In this document: positions 16,480 through 25,448 of the stretch, one piece after another
Position numbering within the stretch: the stretch's first letter is position 1
Layout of the letters: every line of letters begins with the position of its first letter
NCBI RefSeq assembly: GCF_003259315.1
Contig: NZ_QLLT01000010.1
Location: 1-64,000, forward strand
Reading direction: 5' to 3'
DNA from: Kitasatospora sp. SolWspMP-SS2h
GTDB lineage: Bacteria; Actinomycetota; Actinomycetes; Streptomycetales; Streptomycetaceae
Length of the DNA: 64,000 nucleotides
The notes under the pieces: generated by a model
What the model was told of the DNA's origin: nothing
Databases searched by the model: none
What the model saw: the letters and a program-made list of their open reading frames with translations, nothing else
Translations under genes and position numbers: made by a program

Positions 16480-17166
16480 ATGGACGTCCTACTGATCGGC
16501 GGCCTCTGGCTGGACGGCAGCGCCTGGGACGCGGTCGTCCCCGCCCTCGCCGCGCGCGGCCACCGCCCGGTGCCGCTGACCCTGCCCGGCCAGGGCGACG
16601 GCCGCGCGGAGGCGACGCTGGCGGAGCAGCTGGCGGCCGTGGTGGCCGCCGTGGACGCGGCGGAGGGCGGGCCGCTGCTGGTGGCGCACTCGGCGGCCTG
16701 CACGCTGGGGTGGATGGCCGTGGACGCCCGCCCGGCGGCGGTCGCGGGGCTGGTGCTGGTGGACGGCTTCCCGCACGGGGACGGGAAGGCGTACGCGGAC
16801 CTGTTCCCGGTGGTGGACGGCGCGGTGCCGTTCCCCGGCTGGGAGCCGTTCGAGGGGCCGACCAGCGCCGACCTGGACGCGGAGCTGCGGGAGCGGATCG
16901 CGGCGGACGCCGTGCCCGTTCCGGCGGGTGTCGCGCTGGCACCGGTCCGGTTGGCGGACGAGCGGCGCTACGGCGTGCCGGTGACGATGGTCTGCGCCGA
17001 GGCCGCGCCGACCGAGGTCCGGGGGTGGGTCGCGGCGGGCGCGGCGCCGGAGGTGTCCCGGATGGAGCGGATCGCGTACGTGGACCTGGACTCCGGCCAC
17101 TGGCCGATGTTCAGCCGGCCCGCCGAACTGGCCGCCCTGATCGACGCGGCGACCGTCCGCGATTGA
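16480..17166 (+). CDS. Alpha/beta hydrolase
   Basis: 228 residues from ATG at 16480 with GGAGG upstream. The fold is a small alpha/beta hydrolase: LLIGGLWLDGSAWD begins the oxyanion region, the nucleophile elbow is AHSAA (Ser near residue 70), and the C-terminal DSGHWPMF supplies the catalytic His. The elbow lacks the usual second Gly, as in some salicylate-esterase or hydroxynitrile-lyase-like members. Substrate unknown; no signal peptide. Likely controlled by the divergent WYL regulator. The stop codon lies inside a 34-bp tandem duplication. Confidence 0.88.
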   Translation: MDVLLIGGLWLDGSAWDAVVPALAARGHRPVPLTLPGQGDGRAEATLAEQLAAVVAAVDAAEGGPLLVAHSAACTLGWMAVDARPAAVAGLVLVDGFPHGDGKAYADLFPVVDGAVPFPGWEPFEGPTSADLDAELRERIAADAVPVPAGVALAPVRLADERRYGVPVTMVCAEAAPTEVRGWVAAGAAPEVSRMERIAYVDLDSGHWPMFSRPAELAALIDAATVRD

Positions 17167-17218
17167 GTCCCCGACCGCTGCGGTGACCGTCCGCGGCTGA
17201 GTCCCCGACCGCTGCGGC
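17151..17218. repeat. 34-bp tandem duplication at the hydrolase stop codon
   Basis: Two adjacent 34-base units (17151-17184 and 17185-17218) differ at only three bases. The first contains the final codons and TGA of the hydrolase gene. Confidence 0.8.
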
Positions 17219-17260
17219 GGCCGACCGCGGCCGGGGCCCCGACCGCCACCGCACCCGTTC

Positions 17261-18337
17261 CTACCGGTCGTAGTCGACCGTCACCCGGTCGGAGACCGGT
17301 CGGGCCTGGCAGGTGAGCACGTAGCCGGCCGCCACCTCGGACTCCTCCAGCGCGAAGTTGCGCCGCATCTCGGCCTCGCCCTCGCAGACCAGGGCCCGGC
17401 AGGTGCCGCAGACGCCGCCCTTGCAGGCGAACGGCAGGTCGGGGCGGGCGCGTTGGGCGCCGTCCAGGATGGAGCGGTCGCGCGGCAGGGCGAGCGTGCT
17501 GGAGCGGCCGTCCAGGACGAGGGTGACCTCGCTGGCGTCGGCGTCCGGCGCGGGTTCGAGGTGCCGTTCCTCGGTGATCCCGTCGGCGGCGTCCTCGGCG
17601 TGGAACAGCTCCTGGTGCACCCGCCCGGCGGGGACGCCGAGCCCGGCCAGCAGCTGCTTCGTCCCGGTGACCATCCCGTACGGCCCGCACAGCCACCAGT
17701 GGTCGACGGCGGGGACGTCGACCAGGGCGGTCAGCAGGGCGGCGACCCGTTCGGGGTCGAGCCGGCCGCTGAGCAGTTCGGCGTCCCGGCTCTCCCGGGA
17801 GAGCACGTGGACGAGCTGGAAGCGCTCCAGGTGGCGGTCCTTGAGGTCGGCCAGCTCGTCGGCGAACATCACCGTGTCGCTGCGCCGGTTCCCGTACAGC
17901 AGGGTGACCCGGGAGTCGGGGTGGCCGGCCAGGACGGAGCCGGCGATGGAGAGCATCGGGGTGATGCCGGAGCCGGCCGCGATCAGCACGTGCTCGCCGG
18001 GTTCGGCCGGGTCGGCGGCGAACGCGCCCGCGGGGGGCAGGACGTCGACCAGTTCGCCCGTCCCGGCCTCGCCGACCAGCCAGTGCGAGAACAGGCCGCC
18101 GGGCACCTCGCGCACCGCGATCCGCAGCGGGCCGCCGACCGGGGAGCAGAGCGAGTAGGAGCGGCGCTCGTCGGCGCCGTCGACGATCCGGCGCAGCGTC
18201 AGGCTCTGGCCGGGGCGGAAGGCGAACTCCCCGGCCAGGTCGGCGGGGACGTCGAAGGTGACCGCGACGGCGTCCTCGCAGAGCCGTTCCAGGGTGCCGA
18301 TCGGCAGCGGGTGGAACCGCGGGCGGCGGACGGCCAT
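17261..18337 (-). CDS. paaE: Phenylacetyl-CoA epoxidase reductase PaaE
   Basis: 358 residues: FAD domain (about 10-105, with RSYSLCSP), NAD domain (IAAGSGITPMLSI near 119-131) and a C-terminal 2Fe-2S ferredoxin domain with CKGGVCGTCRALVC (near 306-319). It passes electrons from NADPH to the PaaA diiron site so that phenylacetyl-CoA is turned into the 1,2-epoxide. The ATG at 18337 overlaps the paaD stop (TGATG), with AAGGAG just upstream, so translation is coupled. It is the last gene of the paaABCDE operon. Confidence 0.95.
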   Translation of the reverse strand: MAVRRPRFHPLPIGTLERLCEDAVAVTFDVPADLAGEFAFRPGQSLTLRRIVDGADERRSYSLCSPVGGPLRIAVREVPGGLFSHWLVGEAGTGELVDVLPPAGAFAADPAEPGEHVLIAAGSGITPMLSIAGSVLAGHPDSRVTLLYGNRRSDTVMFADELADLKDRHLERFQLVHVLSRESRDAELLSGRLDPERVAALLTALVDVPAVDHWWLCGPYGMVTGTKQLLAGLGVPAGRVHQELFHAEDAADGITEERHLEPAPDADASEVTLVLDGRSSTLALPRDRSILDGAQRARPDLPFACKGGVCGTCRALVCEGEAEMRRNFALEESEVAAGYVLTCQARPVSDRVTVDYDR

Positions 18338-18852
18338 CAGATCTCCTTGATCCGGTCGAAGGGTTCGCGGCAACTGCGGCACCGCCAGAGCGACTTGCAG
18401 GCGGTGGAGCCGAACCGGGACAGCTCCTCGGTGTCCTCGGACCCGCACTGCGGGCAGGCCACCGCCCGGCGGGTCGGGCCCAGCGCGAGCAGCCCGCCGG
18501 CCGCGAGCGGCCCGCCGGGCGCGGACGGTCCGCCGGGCGTCGGCGGGGCGATGCCCGCGGCGGCGAGCTTGCGGCGGCCCTCGGCGCTGATCCGGTCGCT
18601 GGACCACGGCGGGTCGATCCGCAGCCGGACCTCGACCTGCGCGAATCCGGCGGCCCGCAGCCGCCGGGCCACGTCGGCGGCCATCTCGGCGACGGCCGGG
18701 CAGCCCGAGTAGGTGGGCGTCAGCCAGGCGGTGACCGTGCCGTCGGCCTCCTCGACCCCGGCCAGCACGCCCAGGTCGGCCAGGGTGAGCATGGGCAGTT
18801 CGGGGTCGGGCACGGCGGCGGCGACCTCCCGGGCCCGCTCCAGGGTGCTCAC
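18337..18852 (-). CDS. paaD: PaaD, epoxidase maturation protein (MIP18/DUF59 family)
   Basis: 171 residues. The N-terminal DUF59 domain has VPDPELPMLTLADLG and PTYSGCP; the C-terminus holds a zinc-ribbon-like CPQCGS and CRSCREPF pair, linked by a Gly/Pro-rich spacer. PaaD is needed for the phenylacetyl-CoA epoxidase, probably for iron or iron-sulfur cluster assembly. I chose GTG at 18852 because it forms a 4-base GTGA overlap with the paaC stop; a GTG one codon earlier is possible. Confidence 0.93.
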   Translation of the reverse strand: MSTLERAREVAAAVPDPELPMLTLADLGVLAGVEEADGTVTAWLTPTYSGCPAVAEMAADVARRLRAAGFAQVEVRLRIDPPWSSDRISAEGRRKLAAAGIAPPTPGGPSAPGGPLAAGGLLALGPTRRAVACPQCGSEDTEELSRFGSTACKSLWRCRSCREPFDRIKEI

Positions 18853-19730
18853 CACGTCGCCCCCGGGTGCGCCCGGGCCAGCACCTGGAGTTCGGCGAGC
18901 AGCGGCCCCATCGCCTCGGTGTGCACCCCGTGCCGTCCGGCCCGCCCGTTCACGTACGCCCGGCCCGCCGTCTCCGGGACGGGCAGCGCGGCCTCGGCCA
19001 ACACCCGTTCCAGGACGGCCCGTACGGGTGCGCGCAGCTCCGACGGGTCGACGCCGAGCCGCAGTTCGACCTCGTGCGGGGTGAACAGCTCGTCCAGCCA
19101 AGGCCACAGCGCCTCCAGCGCGGCCCGCATCCGCCGGTGCGACTCCTCGGTGCCGTCGCCGAGCCGCACCGTCCAGGAGGCCGCGTACTCCCGGTGGTAG
19201 GCCAACTCCTTGACGCCGAGCGCCGCGACGGCCGCCAGTACCGGGTCGGCGTGGCCGGCCAGCCGCCGGTACAGCTCCTCGCGGGCGGTGGCGAACAGCA
19301 GCAGCCGCACCACGCACTGCGCGAAGTCGCCGTTCTCCAGCTCCACCAGCCGCACGTTGCGGTAGTCGGACTCCTCGCGCCAGTAGGCGAGTTCGTCCTC
19401 GCTCCGGCCGCTGCCGTCCAGCTGCCCGGCCCGGGTGAGCAGGCGGCGGGCCTGGCCGAGCAGGTCGAGGCCGAGGTTGGCGAGCGCCACCTCCTCCTCC
19501 AGCTCCGGGGCCCGGGTGATCCACTGGATCAGCCGCTGGGAGAGCACCAGCGCGTCGTCGCCGAGCATCAGGCAGTACGCGGCGAGGTCGGCCGGGTCGA
19601 TCCCCTCCGGCGCCGCCGCGTCCACCCCCAGCAGCGGATCGGCGAACCCCGTGCCGTACGCCCAGCGGGCCTCGCCGTCCGGCTCCGGGCCCGCCTCGGT
19701 CAGCGAGAGGTACACGTGCTCGTCGGTCAT
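18849..19730 (-). CDS. paaC: Phenylacetyl-CoA epoxidase structural subunit PaaC
   Basis: 293 residues, ferritin-like helical fold, matching PaaC (LGDDALVLSQRL, ANLGLDLLGQARRL, KELAYHREYA). PaaC pairs with the catalytic PaaA subunit and keeps some ligand-like residues but is not the active diiron site. ATG at 19730 has GGAAGG upstream, 41 bases after the paaB stop, the largest gap in this operon. Confidence 0.95.
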   Translation of the reverse strand: MTDEHVYLSLTEAGPEPDGEARWAYGTGFADPLLGVDAAAPEGIDPADLAAYCLMLGDDALVLSQRLIQWITRAPELEEEVALANLGLDLLGQARRLLTRAGQLDGSGRSEDELAYWREESDYRNVRLVELENGDFAQCVVRLLLFATAREELYRRLAGHADPVLAAVAALGVKELAYHREYAASWTVRLGDGTEESHRRMRAALEALWPWLDELFTPHEVELRLGVDPSELRAPVRAVLERVLAEAALPVPETAGRAYVNGRAGRHGVHTEAMGPLLAELQVLARAHPGATW

Positions 19731-19771
19731 GTCGCCTTCCCTGCTCGGTTCCTGACGGTCCGTAAGTTTCC

Positions 19772-20065
19772 TTAGATGTGCGGGACGTCCTCGGGGATCG
19801 GGTAGAACGTCGGATGCCGGTAGACCTTGTCGCCGCTCGGCGCGAAGAACGGGTCCTGCTCGTCCGGGCTGGACGCGGCGATCGCGTCCGAGCGGACCAC
19901 CCACAGGCTCACCCCCTCGTTGCGCCGGGTGTACAGGTCGCGCGCCGCGAGCAGCGCCATCCGGTCGTCGGCCGCGTGCAGCGAGCCGACGTGCACGTGG
20001 TTCAGCCCGCGCCGGGGCCGCACGAACACCTCGTACAGCGGCCAGGAGGCCCGTTCCCCGCTCAT
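19772..20065 (-). CDS. paaB: Phenylacetyl-CoA epoxidase subunit PaaB
   Basis: 97 residues, the normal size for PaaB. Typical segments are [24 protein letters not shown] and LWVVRSDAI. PaaB bridges PaaAC heterodimers in the oxygenase complex. Its ATG overlaps the paaA stop by four bases (ATGA), so the two are coupled. Confidence 0.95.
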   Translation of the reverse strand: MSGERASWPLYEVFVRPRRGLNHVHVGSLHAADDRMALLAARDLYTRRNEGVSLWVVRSDAIAASSPDEQDPFFAPSGDKVYRHPTFYPIPEDVPHI

Positions 20066-21021
20066 TCCGAACTCCCTTCCCGGGCGGCCCGCTTGGCCGC
20101 GTGCGCGGTGGCCGCCTCGCGCACCCACGCGCCGTCGTCGTGGGCGGCGCGGCGCCGCTCGATCCGCTGGGCGTTGCACGGGCCGCCGCCCTTGATCACC
20201 TGCTGGAGCTCCGACCAGTCCGGCTCGCCGAAGTCCCAGCCGCCGCGCTCCTCGTTCCAGGCCAGCGCCGGGTCGGGCAGCGTGACGCCCAGGTGCTCGG
20301 CCTGCGGGACGGTCATGTCGACGAAGCGCTGGCGCAGCTCGTCGTTGCTGTGCCGCTTGATCCGCCAGGCCATCGAGCGCTCGCTGTTCGGGGAGGCCCC
20401 GTCCGGCGGCCCGAACATCATCAGCGAGGGCCACCACCAGCGGTCCACCGCGTCCTGCACCATGGCGCGCTGCGCGTCCGTCCCGGCCGTCAGCGTCATC
20501 AGCAGTTCGTAGCCCTGCCGCTGGTGGAAGGACTCCTCCTTGCAGATCCGCACCATCGCCCGGGCGTACGGGCCGTAGCTGCACCGGCACAGCGGCACCT
20601 GGTTGCAGATCGCCGCGCCGTCCACCAGCCAGCCGATCACGCCGACGTCCGCGAAGGTCAGCGTCGGGTAGTTGAAGATCGAGGAGTACTTCTGCCGGCC
20701 GTCGATCAGCTTCTCGGTCAGCTCGGCGCGGTCGACCCCGAGGGTCTCCGCCGCCGCGTACAGGTACAGCCCGTGCCCGGCCTCGTCCTGGGCCTTCGCG
20801 AGCAGGATCGCCTTGCGCCGCAGCGAGGGCGCCCGGGTCAGCCAGTTGCCCTCCGGCTGCATCCCGATGATCTCCGAGTGGGCGTGCTGCGCGATCTGCC
20901 GCACCAGCGTCGCCCGGTACGCCTCCGGCATCCAGTCCCGGGGCTCCACCCGCGAATCGGCGGCCACCACCGCCTCGAACCGCGACTGCGCCGCCGCCTC
21001 CGCTGCCGTGCTGGTCTCCAC
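20062..21021 (-). CDS. paaA: Phenylacetyl-CoA epoxidase catalytic subunit PaaA
   Basis: 319 residues from GTG at 21021, with GGGAGG eight bases upstream. The diiron ligands are in helices including [13 protein letters not shown] and [13 protein letters not shown] (two ExxH motifs). With PaaC it oxidises phenylacetyl-CoA to ring-1,2-epoxyphenylacetyl-CoA. It is first in paaABCDE. An 18-base TetR/PaaR-like palindrome lies directly before the ribosome site. The ligase, isomerase and ring-opening genes (paaK, paaG, paaZ) are not adjacent. Confidence 0.96.
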   Translation of the reverse strand: METSTAAEAAAQSRFEAVVAADSRVEPRDWMPEAYRATLVRQIAQHAHSEIIGMQPEGNWLTRAPSLRRKAILLAKAQDEAGHGLYLYAAAETLGVDRAELTEKLIDGRQKYSSIFNYPTLTFADVGVIGWLVDGAAICNQVPLCRCSYGPYARAMVRICKEESFHQRQGYELLMTLTAGTDAQRAMVQDAVDRWWWPSLMMFGPPDGASPNSERSMAWRIKRHSNDELRQRFVDMTVPQAEHLGVTLPDPALAWNEERGGWDFGEPDWSELQQVIKGGGPCNAQRIERRRAAHDDGAWVREAATAHAAKRAAREGSSE

Positions 21022-21034
21022 TGCCCACCTCCCG

Positions 21035-21085
21035 ACTGACCGTTCGGTCGGTTCCATTCTGTACACAGGGACAGCACCGTGACAA
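21035..21085 (-). promoter_or_regulatory. paa operon promoter and TetR/PaaR-like operator
   Basis: The imperfect palindrome ACTGACCG-TT-CGGTCGGT (21035-21052) stands between the promoter and paaA. Upstream on the minus strand, TTGTCA (forward 21080-21085) and CAGAAT or TACAGA (forward 21056-21063), spaced 16-18 bases, make a plausible promoter. TetR-type PaaR repressors of actinobacteria bind related ACC-GGT palindromes and release on phenylacetyl-CoA; assignment here is by resemblance. No paaR gene is in the window. Confidence 0.7.
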
Positions 21086-21146
21086 GCAAGGGCGCGGAAC
21101 CAGGGGGGCGGCGGGGGGACCGGGGGGACGGCGGGGAGCCAGGGGG

Positions 21147-21208
21147 ACGGCGACGGGGCGGCGGGGGACGGCCGCCCGGGCCGCAGCTCCCCGCCGTCCC
21201 GTCGCCGT
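21147..21208 (-). terminator. Long hairpin terminator after the M20 peptidase gene
   Basis: 20-base arms 21147-21166 and 21189-21208 pair at 19 of 20 positions around a 22-base loop, seven bases beyond the stop of the minus-strand peptidase gene. It separates that gene from the paa promoter. Confidence 0.75.
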
Positions 21209-21215
21209 GCCCCCG

Positions 21216-22538
21216 TCAGCGCTCGCGCAGGCGCGGCAGCGGCACCGCCAGGAGTGCGGCCAGCAGGGCGATGCGCGGGCCGAGCTGGTCGACCCGCAGG
21301 TGCTCGTGGCGGGCGTGCGGGCCGGCGCCGACCGCGCCGAGGCCGTCCAGGGTGGGCAGGCCGCGCGCACCGGCCAGGTTGGTGTCGCCCGCTCCGCCGG
21401 CGGGGGCGCCGTCGAGGTGCTGGCCGAGCGCGGCGGCCAGCGAGCGGACGTGGCGCAGCAGCGGGTTGCCGGCGCGTTCGGGCCAGGCGGGGCGGCTGGA
21501 GAGGACCTCGGTGCGGACGTCCGCGCCGGGCCGGTGGGCGGTGAGGTGCGCGAGGGTGTCCAGGGTGCGGCGCTGGGCCTCGGTGGTGGCGAAGCGCAGG
21601 CCGAGTTCGGCCTCGGCGTGCCCGGCGATGACGTTGGCCCGGGTGCCGCCGTCGATGCGGCCGGTGTTGAGTTCGGTGCCGGGCTGGCGGGCGAGGCCGC
21701 GGACGGCGATCAGCTGGTCGACGAGTTCGTCGATCGCGGAGAGTCCTTCGGCGGCGTCGTTGCCCGCGTGGGCCTCGCGCCCGGTGACGGTGAGCCGGAC
21801 CCGGGTGGAGCCGCGGCGGGCGGTCTTGAGGCGGCCGTCGGGGTGGCCGGGTTCGAGGCCGAGGACGGCGGCGGCGCCGCGCAGGTGGCGTTCGACCTGG
21901 CGGCGGCCGTCGGGGCTGCCGACCTCCTCGTCCGAGACGATCACCATCCGGACCGGGCGGTGCGGGCGCTGCCCGAGGTCGGCGAGGAGCGCGAACGCGC
22001 CTTCCAGCAGGGCGAGTCCGCCCTTCATGTCGAGGATGCCGGGGCCGCTGAGCCGTCCGTCGCGCTCCTCGACCGGCCAGTCGGCGAGGGTGCCGACCGG
22101 CCACACGGTGTCGTGGTGGCCGACCACCAGCAGGTGCGGGAGGTCCTCCTGCTGGCCGGGCCAGTCGAGGACGAGGTGGTCGCCGTGCTCGCAGTGCTGC
22201 CGGACGGCGGTGGCGCCGGTCGCCGCGTAACCGGCGGCGAGTTCTTCGGCGAGGGAGTCGAGCCGGGCGGCGTCGCCGGACGGGGACTCGATCCGGGCCA
22301 GGTCGGCGCAGCGCTTGCGGACGGCCGCGGTGAGGGTGCGGGCCCGGGCGGCGAGGGTGCGCGGGAGGCCGGGCAGGGCGGCGGTGGGGGTCACCGCCGG
22401 TGCGGCGGCGGGCGGTTCGGCGGTGTCCGCGGCGGGTGGCGCGGGGGCGGCGGCAGCGGCAGCGGCAGCGGCAGCGGGGGCTCCGTCGGGATGCGGCTCG
22501 GCGGGGTGCGGCTCGGGGGCCACGGTATGCGGGCTCAC
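21216..22538 (-). CDS. M20-family metallopeptidase (carboxypeptidase G2/ArgE-like)
   Basis: 440 residues from GTG at 22538. Zinc-binding motifs of M20 enzymes are present: [20 protein letters not shown] with the bridging Asp, and SDEEVGS with the catalytic Glu pair; a lid dimerisation domain has [12 protein letters not shown]. The set resembles glutamate carboxypeptidases, which cleave a C-terminal amino acid from an acyl or peptidyl substrate. The first 55 residues are Ala/Pro-rich low complexity encoded partly by a CGGCAG hexamer repeat (22451-22474); the true start might be further in. There is no clear signal peptide. Confidence 0.88.
   Translation of the reverse strand: MSPHTVAPEPHPAEPHPDGAPAAAAAAAAAAPAPPAADTAEPPAAAPAVTPTAALPGLPRTLAARARTLTAAVRKRCADLARIESPSGDAARLDSLAEELAAGYAATGATAVRQHCEHGDHLVLDWPGQQEDLPHLLVVGHHDTVWPVGTLADWPVEERDGRLSGPGILDMKGGLALLEGAFALLADLGQRPHRPVRMVIVSDEEVGSPDGRRQVERHLRGAAAVLGLEPGHPDGRLKTARRGSTRVRLTVTGREAHAGNDAAEGLSAIDELVDQLIAVRGLARQPGTELNTGRIDGGTRANVIAGHAEAELGLRFATTEAQRRTLDTLAHLTAHRPGADVRTEVLSSRPAWPERAGNPLLRHVRSLAAALGQHLDGAPAGGAGDTNLAGARGLPTLDGLGAVGAGPHARHEHLRVDQLGPRIALLAALLAVPLPRLRER
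22451..22474. repeat. CGGCAG hexamer repeat (4 copies)
   Basis: Four exact hexamers lie within the poly-Ala N-terminal coding region of the M20 peptidase gene. In-frame hexamers can change copy number without breaking the protein. Confidence 0.8.
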
Positions 22539-23177
22539 CGTTCACCCCCGGCGGGCCGCGGGGTGCCCGGTGGTATCGGCGGGGCGGCCGTCCGGCGGGT
22601 CCTGCGCGGCGTCGGGCTCGGTCGCGGTGTACGGGGCGGCCTGGGACTGGGCAACACTTCGTCCTCCTCGCTCGGTCCGCGGTTCCGGCTCGGCCCGGAG
22701 CCCGGGGACGTGGGTCTCCGTTCCTCGGCACGGACGGGCACCGGGGCAGGGGACCTGAGCGAGCCTAGAAGATCGGTTCGGCTCCCTGCGAGGTGGCCCG
22801 CCGCTCCGCGCGCCGCGCCGGGTCGGGGGGCGCGTGCCCGGCGGACGGGTCCCACCGGGGCGCGCGCACCGCTCCGGGCCTGGTGCGGCGAGCGGGACGC
22901 GGTCTTCCGAGTGCGTCCTGCTCCCACCTTGGACCCACGGGGGCGGTTCGGCAGCACGAATCGCCCACGATCGAGCGAACCCCGCCCGATGGGTGACCGC
23001 GGATCAGCCTTTGGTACCGGTCGCACGAACCCGCCGGCGGGCACCCCGGCAGCCACGGCGCTCACGGTCCTTACGGTGCATACGGCGGGACGCGGCCGGA
23101 CGCGACCGGACGCGCGGGAGCCCCTGCCGCCGCGCCGAGCGGGCAGGGGCGCCGGCCGGCCGTGGACGACGGCCCGG
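22539..23177. other. Long intergenic stretch, no gene recognised
   Basis: No open frame here has a convincing protein: all are Arg/Pro/Ser-rich. It must hold the promoter of the peptidase gene and lies downstream of the GlsB-like gene. I saw no repeat or RNA structure that I can support. Confidence 0.5.
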
Positions 23178-23444
23178 TCAGTCGCGGGACCTGCCGAACA
23201 CCAGCCGGTAGGCGATCAGCAGGACGAGGGCGCCCGCGATCGCGGAGATCCAGGTCGGCAGGTCGAAGAAGTGCACGTTCACGGACCTGTGCAGGAGCTT
23301 CGAGGAGAGCCAGCCGCCGATGAAGGAACCGGCGATGCCGATCAGGGTGGTGACGATGATGCCGCCCGGGTCCTTGCCGGGAAGCAGGAGCTTCGCGACG
23401 GCTCCCGCGAGGAGCCCGAGGATGATCCAGCTGACGATTCCCAT
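23178..23444 (-). CDS. GlsB/YeaQ/YmgE-family small membrane protein
   Basis: 88 residues, three membrane helices with glycine-rich packing motifs: SWIILGLLAGAVAKLLLPGKDPGG, then IIVTTLIGIAGSFIGGWL, then AIAGALVLLIAYRLVFG. This is the family wrongly named transglycosylase-associated; members are stress-induced inner membrane proteins of unknown mechanism. ATG at 23444 has CAGGAGAA upstream. It is a single-gene unit by spacing. Confidence 0.93.
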   Translation of the reverse strand: MGIVSWIILGLLAGAVAKLLLPGKDPGGIIVTTLIGIAGSFIGGWLSSKLLHRSVNVHFFDLPTWISAIAGALVLLIAYRLVFGRSRD

Positions 23445-23608
23445 GTCCGTTCTCCTGCCCCCGCGCCGTGACGGGCAACCACCCGCGCCCGTTCACCGGG
23501 AGGGACGCGCGCCCGCCACCGCACGGTTCCGGCCACCCGCGCGGACGGACACGAACAGGGGGCGGACGTGAGCGGGGACGGACGGCGCCCAGCGGGCCCG
23601 GACGGCGC

Positions 23609-24622
23609 TCAGCGGGCCCGGGGCAGCGGCACCGCCTCGGGGCGGTAGCGGACGGTGGTCGCCATCCAGTGCAGCAGCGCGTGCGCGAACCGGACCAGCG
23701 CCCGGACGTAGCAGCGCACCGGCGGCGGCCAGTGCGAGCCCCGGGCGATGCCCTCGGCCAGGAACTCCAGGGTGGTGAGTTCGGCCCCGCAGAGCGCGGC
23801 CACCTGGGCGGCCGCGGCGGCCTGCGGCAGCCGCTCGTGCACCTCCAGCGCGGACAGCAGGTTGTTGCCGTGGCCGGTGGCGGTCTCGGTCCGGTACGAG
23901 CAGAGGTCGTTGGCCCAGCCGACCAGGTGGTCGAACCGGTTGCGCAGGTCGACGAGTTGGGGGTGGTGGTGGAACTGCTCGGGCAGGTCGAGGCGGTGGG
24001 CCAGCTCGACCGTGCCGGCCGCGCAGCGGGTGGCGCCGCCCCGGTCCCGGTGGGAGAGGTACTGCGGCACGGTGGGGGTGGCGCCGCGCAGCCGCAGGAA
24101 TTCGAGCGAACTCTCCAGGTAGCAGCGGAAGTCGGCGGTCTGGCGGGCCCGCCAGGCCGGTCCGGTGAGGGCGACGCTGTCCTGCCAGAGGGTGCGGAAG
24201 GCCCGGGCCAGGGCGGTCCGCGGGGCGGGCGCGGCGGCGTCGGGGGCGAGTTCCGGGGCGAGCAGGGCGGCGAGCTCGCGGACGGTGCGGTCGGCCTCGT
24301 CGGACGGGTCGCCGAGCCAGTGCCGGTCGAAGTGGTCGTCGAGGATCCAGCCGAGCAGCAGCCACTGGGTGGCGGTCCGCAGCCCGGGCCCGGCCGGGAG
24401 ATCGCCCCAGCAGCGAGACGCCAGCTCCAAGTGCCCCTGTTCCAGCAGGCGTTGGGCTCCCTCGTGGTCGAGCAGGCCGGTGCCGGACAGCCAGTGCGTG
24501 AGTTCCTCGCGCAGCGCGTCGGCGTACGGGTGCGGCGCGGGAGACGGAATCCGGTCGAGCAGCGCGCCCAGTGGCCCGGCGGACGGCCCGACCGGGAGGC
24601 GCTGCACGGTGGCTCGGCTCAT
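23609..24622 (-). CDS. Class I terpene synthase (sesquiterpene cyclase type)
   Basis: 337 residues from ATG at 24622 with GGAGG upstream. The Asp-rich metal motif DDHFD is at residues 95-99 and the NSE triad NDLCSYRTE at 238-246 (Asn238, Ser242, Glu246); an RY pair lies near the C-terminus. These bind three Mg ions and trigger ionisation of a prenyl diphosphate. Size fits bacterial mono- or sesquiterpene cyclases of the pentalenene synthase type. No P450, methyltransferase or prenyl-diphosphate synthase gene lies next to it, so the product may be released as an unmodified hydrocarbon or alcohol. It is not obviously geosmin (single domain) or 2-methylisoborneol synthase (no upstream methyltransferase). 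Confidence 0.92.
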   Translation of the reverse strand: MSRATVQRLPVGPSAGPLGALLDRIPSPAPHPYADALREELTHWLSGTGLLDHEGAQRLLEQGHLELASRCWGDLPAGPGLRTATQWLLLGWILDDHFDRHWLGDPSDEADRTVRELAALLAPELAPDAAAPAPRTALARAFRTLWQDSVALTGPAWRARQTADFRCYLESSLEFLRLRGATPTVPQYLSHRDRGGATRCAAGTVELAHRLDLPEQFHHHPQLVDLRNRFDHLVGWANDLCSYRTETATGHGNNLLSALEVHERLPQAAAAAQVAALCGAELTTLEFLAEGIARGSHWPPPVRCYVRALVRFAHALLHWMATTVRYRPEAVPLPRAR

Positions 24623-24974
24623 GGCGGAATCCTCCGGTCCGTTCGCGTGCGTGGGCACCGCGCCCGGGAACGCCGGGCACGGGCGGGGCCGACCGCGGAC
24701 GCGCCCGGATCGACGGGTCGCCGGAGGGCGCGCCCCGCCCGACCGCCCGGGACGCGCGTCAACTTCCCGCCGGAGCACGCGTCAACCGCCCACCAGGACG
24801 GACCGGCCGCCGACGGCACGAGTCTGCTGGAACCGCAGGTCCGGACGGCGCAGAACCGTCGGCCGTTCCCCCGCCCGGCGGATACCACCGCTCATCCGAT
24901 GATCCGCCCGCAAGCCCGCCCCGGGCAGCCGCCCCACCCGCCCACCGCACCCCGCCCCACCCGCCGCCGGGGCG
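24623..24974. other. Intergenic stretch, no gene recognised
   Basis: Upstream of the terpene synthase and downstream of the VOC gene, both minus strand. Only noise-like open frames are seen; the terpene synthase promoter should be here. Confidence 0.5.
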
Positions 24975-25343
24975 TCAGGCCGCGCGTTCGGCCGCGCTGC
25001 GTTCGACGCAGAACTCGTTGCCCTCGATGTCGGCCAGCACCACCCAACCCGTGCCGTCCGGGCGCCGCTGGTCGTCCACCTGGACCGCGCCCAGTGCGAT
25101 CAGCCGGTCGACCTCCTCGTCCCTGGTCCGTTCCTGCGGCTGGAGGTCGAAGTGGATCCGGTTCTTCCCCGCCTTGCCCTCCGGCACGGTCACGAACAGC
25201 AGCCCGGCACCCTCGATCAGCGCCTCCGGGTCTCCCGGGAAGTCGTCCTCGTGCAGCGGCTGCCCCAGCACCTCCGACCAGAACGAGGCGAGGCGGTACG
25301 GGTCGAGGCTGTCAATGGTCACGTGCCTGATCAAGGAGGTCAT
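24975..25343 (-). CDS. VOC (glyoxalase-like) family protein
   Basis: 122 residues from ATG at 25343. It shows the paired beta-alpha-beta units of the vicinal oxygen chelate fold: LIRHVTIDSLDPYRLASFWSE, then KNRIHFDLQP with a metal-ligand-like His, and VVLADIEGNEFCVE with the final Glu. The FWSEVLGQPL and DPEGNEF-like segments are typical of streptomycete VOC proteins annotated as glyoxalase or bleomycin-resistance-like, with no known substrate. It is divergent from the SnoaL-like gene at 25449. Confidence 0.88.
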   Translation of the reverse strand: MTSLIRHVTIDSLDPYRLASFWSEVLGQPLHEDDFPGDPEALIEGAGLLFVTVPEGKAGKNRIHFDLQPQERTRDEEVDRLIALGAVQVDDQRRPDGTGWVVLADIEGNEFCVERSAAERAA

Positions 25344-25448
25344 GCCCCGGATTGTCGACCGCCGGGGTGGGATCGGCAACCCGATTCCGGCCCGGCCCTT
25401 CCGGCCCGCGCGGCGGGGAGTGCGGGGCGCGGTGTTACGGTGCGGTCC

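Noticed and set aside
22535..23065. 176-codon minus-strand frame upstream of the M20 peptidase
   Set aside because: Arg/Pro/Ser-rich composition without any recognisable motif or ribosome site; treated as intergenic.
17261..24622. A biosynthetic cluster joining the paa operon and the terpene synthase
   Set aside because: They are separate units with terminators and unrelated genes between them; no tailoring or resistance genes link them.
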